Positions 4,341 through 6,201 of a stretch of DNA of 6,201 nucleotides are shown here, piece by piece; position 1 is the stretch's first letter; the number at the start of each line of letters is the position of its first letter. Made by a program: the position numbers and the translations under genes. The DNA comes from CAYTAP01 sp964435775 (GTDB lineage Bacteria; Planctomycetota; Phycisphaerae; Tepidisphaerales; Tepidisphaeraceae). The notes under the pieces are model-generated. The model was not told the DNA's origin, ran no database searches, and worked only from the letters and a program-made list of their open reading frames with translations. The DNA lies in NCBI GenBank assembly GCA_964435775.1, contig CAYTAP010000169.1, positions 1-6,201 on the forward strand, read 5' to 3'.

Positions 4341-6201
4341 TTAGCGCTGCGTTTCGAGCGAATCGATCTTTTTCTGAATCTGACCGACTCGTTCGGCCGA
4401 CAGCCGACGCGGGTCGGCGGGCTCAAGGCCGGCGTTGGTCTTCAATGCCGCCTGGTACTGCTCGACGGCATCGGCGGGGCGATGCCATTGCTCAAGAACC
4501 TCGGCGAAGTGCAGTCGTGTGGGGACATCGTGCGGGTTGAGCGCGAGCGCTTTGCGGAAATCGGCGTCGATCGCATGCCGGTCCGGCTGCGGACGGGCGA
4601 GTTCAAGCTGAATGCGGCGAAGGCGATAGCCGAAGTTGTACGGGTCCGAGCGAATTGCCTCGTTGACGAGGTTGGATATTTCGGCCAGAGGTTCGCCGGC
4701 GCGCTGGGCCTCGTCGGCGGCGCGGAAGATGTAACCCCCATTGAGCGGCTGGCGATTGAATGCGCCTTGGAACAGTTGGGCGGCCTGTGTGTGATCGCCG
4801 GTCTGAGCGGCGTTGTCCGCCTGGGCGACCAGTTGCTCGGCGTCGGAGGTGGGAATGAAAACGAAGATGGCCGCCAGCGCCCAGAGCACGCACGCGGCGC
4901 CCAATGCCCCCATCGCGCCGATGCCGCGCCGCGGCGGAGGCTGGGCGCTTGCGGCGGCCCGGCCGGCCATGCGGGCGCCGAGCCCGCCGCCGACAACCAG
5001 CGCAAAGAGCATCATCGGACCGGTTTCGAAGAAGGAGAAATCGATCTGGTTATGGAGCAGGAACAAGGCGGCGGCGAGCAGGAGTCCGGTGAGCACCCAA
5101 CCGGCTGGGCGCTTGTCCCATTGCGGGCGCTCGAGCGAGCGCGCCGTGGCGGCGGTGGCGCCGATGTAGATGGCCGCGAAATAAAGAATGCGCCGGAGCA
5201 CCTCCATCGTGATGTAGCCGGAATCATTGGACCAGTCGATGGCGGCGAGGATCGTGATCAAAAACGCGCCGATGGTGACCACCGCCAGGAAGCCCAAAGG
5301 GGAGCGGCGGTCGGCGGGGCGGCCGGATCGCGGCGGGGGTGAATCGGTCATCGAAGCGGGAGGATCGACCGGATGCGTGGGGCGCGTCAATTCCCACCAG
5401 AGCCGCGCCATCCAGCCGATGGCGAGCAGGCCGCCGACGATGCCCAACTCGGTGAAGAAGTGAACGAAAAAGTTGTGGGGATCCTTGATTTCCTCGGAGG
5501 CGATGGGGAGGCGATGGGCGAGGTAATGCTCGCCGAAGTTGGCGAAGCCGACGCCCTTGAGGGGATGTTCGACAAACAGCCGCATCGATCCAACCCAATA
5601 GCGCCAGCGGAAGGTGAGGCTGTTCTGGATCAGATTGCCGTGCGCCAGACCATGCCCGATGATCGCGCCGGCGGCGGCGATGAGAATGGCGACGCCGATC
5701 CAATACGCGGACCGCGCGCTGGCGGCGAGTCGGGTGCCCCATTGCCAAAGCGCCGCCAAAAGCACAATCGCCAGGATGGGGGTGACATACGCGGTTTTGC
5801 TCCCGGTGAAATGGATTGTCAGCCCGGCAAGGATGAGCACAAGGACCACAAGCCCGACGGCCCAATCCGTTTCGCGTGATTTCCCGCCGGTGTCGTCGAT
5901 GGGAAGCCGCCTGCGATCCGCCAGCCGCTGGGCGAGCCACCCCAGCGCGATGACGCCGAGCAAAACGAGCACCGCGCCGAAGGAGTTGGGGGAGGCGGTG
6001 AACCCCATCACCTCGCCGCTCTTGAGCTTCTTTTCAAATTGCATCGCCGCGAAATCCCCCTCGCGCCAGCCATGTTCGCGGAGGATTTGCGCCTTGTGCT
6101 CATCGAAGTAAAGCACCGTGTTGGGCGCATCGCTGTAATGATACATCAGCCCCTGGCAAACCTGCCCCGCCAGCAGCCCGATGAGCAATCCCGCGACGAG
6201 C
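4341..6201 (-). CDS. O-antigen ligase family membrane protein with C-terminal TPR region (5' end outside window)
   Basis: The reading frame stays open to the right edge, so the N-terminus is missing; about 619 residues are visible. Counting from the edge, hydrophobic helices recur to about residue 450. The Wzy_C/O-antigen ligase core is seen as TGSKTAYVTPILAIVLLAAL (132-151), RWRYWVGSMRLFVEHPLKGV (198-217) with GFANFGEHYL, and DPHNFFVHFFTELGIVGG (240-257), whose His-Asn pair and Glu are typical of the family. HNQIDFSFFETGP (383-395) is the usual late periplasmic-loop pattern. After the last helix (about 428-448), residues 450-619 form TPR-like helical repeats (for example around 459-481, 543-560 and 563-588), ending in a short coiled segment. 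Such proteins act at the inner membrane in joining or polymerising surface polysaccharide, or in protein glycosylation; the substrate cannot be read here. TPR tails on this family are common in Planctomycetota and Deltaproteobacteria-type genomes. The TAA stop is at 4341-4343. Confidence 0.85.
   Translation of the reverse strand, partial: LVAGLLIGLLAGQVCQGLMYHYSDAPNTVLYFDEHKAQILREHGWREGDFAAMQFEKKLKSGEVMGFTASPNSFGAVLVLLGVIALGWLAQRLADRRRLPIDDTGGKSRETDWAVGLVVLVLILAGLTIHFTGSKTAYVTPILAIVLLAALWQWGTRLAASARSAYWIGVAILIAAAGAIIGHGLAHGNLIQNSLTFRWRYWVGSMRLFVEHPLKGVGFANFGEHYLAHRLPIASEEIKDPHNFFVHFFTELGIVGGLLAIGWMARLWWELTRPTHPVDPPASMTDSPPPRSGRPADRRSPLGFLAVVTIGAFLITILAAIDWSNDSGYITMEVLRRILYFAAIYIGATAATARSLERPQWDKRPAGWVLTGLLLAAALFLLHNQIDFSFFETGPMMLFALVVGGGLGARMAGRAAASAQPPPRRGIGAMGALGAACVLWALAAIFVFIPTSDAEQLVAQADNAAQTGDHTQAAQLFQGAFNRQPLNGGYIFRAADEAQRAGEPLAEISNLVNEAIRSDPYNFGYRLRRIQLELARPQPDRHAIDADFRKALALNPHDVPTRLHFAEVLEQWHRPADAVEQYQAALKTNAGLEPADPRRLSAERVGQIQKKIDSLETQR

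Noticed and set aside
4308..5342. 344-residue open frame on the plus strand
   Set aside because: It is antisense to the O-antigen ligase/TPR gene, and its composition is that of a shadow frame with no recognisable motif.

Overview
The window is high-GC bacterial DNA with no tRNA, rRNA, CRISPR array or insertion sequence. The gene content, an HTH-free heme cluster beside a DUF6065 gene and a large O-antigen-ligase/TPR protein, together with heptanucleotide palindromes between genes, fits an environmental Planctomycetota genome, perhaps Phycisphaerae. This assignment is inferred from gene style and not from a marker gene.

Layout. Positions 1-434 hold no convincing protein. They contain a probable transcription unit on the + strand: an extended -10 box near 139-147, then about 190 nt that fold into consecutive GC-rich hairpins and end in a clear intrinsic terminator (307-342). 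Three of the four hairpin loops expose a CUCCC motif, complementary to Shine-Dalgarno sequences. A second set of hairpins lies between the terminator and the first gene. The element is either a stand-alone regulatory small RNA or a terminating 5' leader of the operon that follows.

Positions 447-3247 (+) form a compact tetrapyrrole operon: a precorrin-2 dehydrogenase (siroheme/MET8 type), an eight-helix HemX/CcsA-family membrane protein, and glutamyl-tRNA reductase (hemA). The spacings are 6 nt and a 4-nt stop/start overlap. HemA makes the first committed precursor of all tetrapyrroles from Glu-tRNA. HemX-type proteins accompany hemA in Bacillus-type operons, where HemX affects HemA levels. 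The dehydrogenase works on the siroheme branch. The end of hemA runs into a 21-bp perfect palindrome built from 7-nt units.

Positions 3355-6201 (-) carry two genes convergent with hemA: a DUF6065 protein of unknown function (3355-4170) and, upstream of it, a large polytopic O-antigen ligase family protein with a C-terminal TPR region, cut by the right edge of the window. Between them (4171-4340) is a 32-bp near-perfect inverted repeat of REP/MITE type whose arms are themselves palindromic.

The most unusual part is the multi-hairpin RNA at the left. The two palindromic repeats are the next most interesting.
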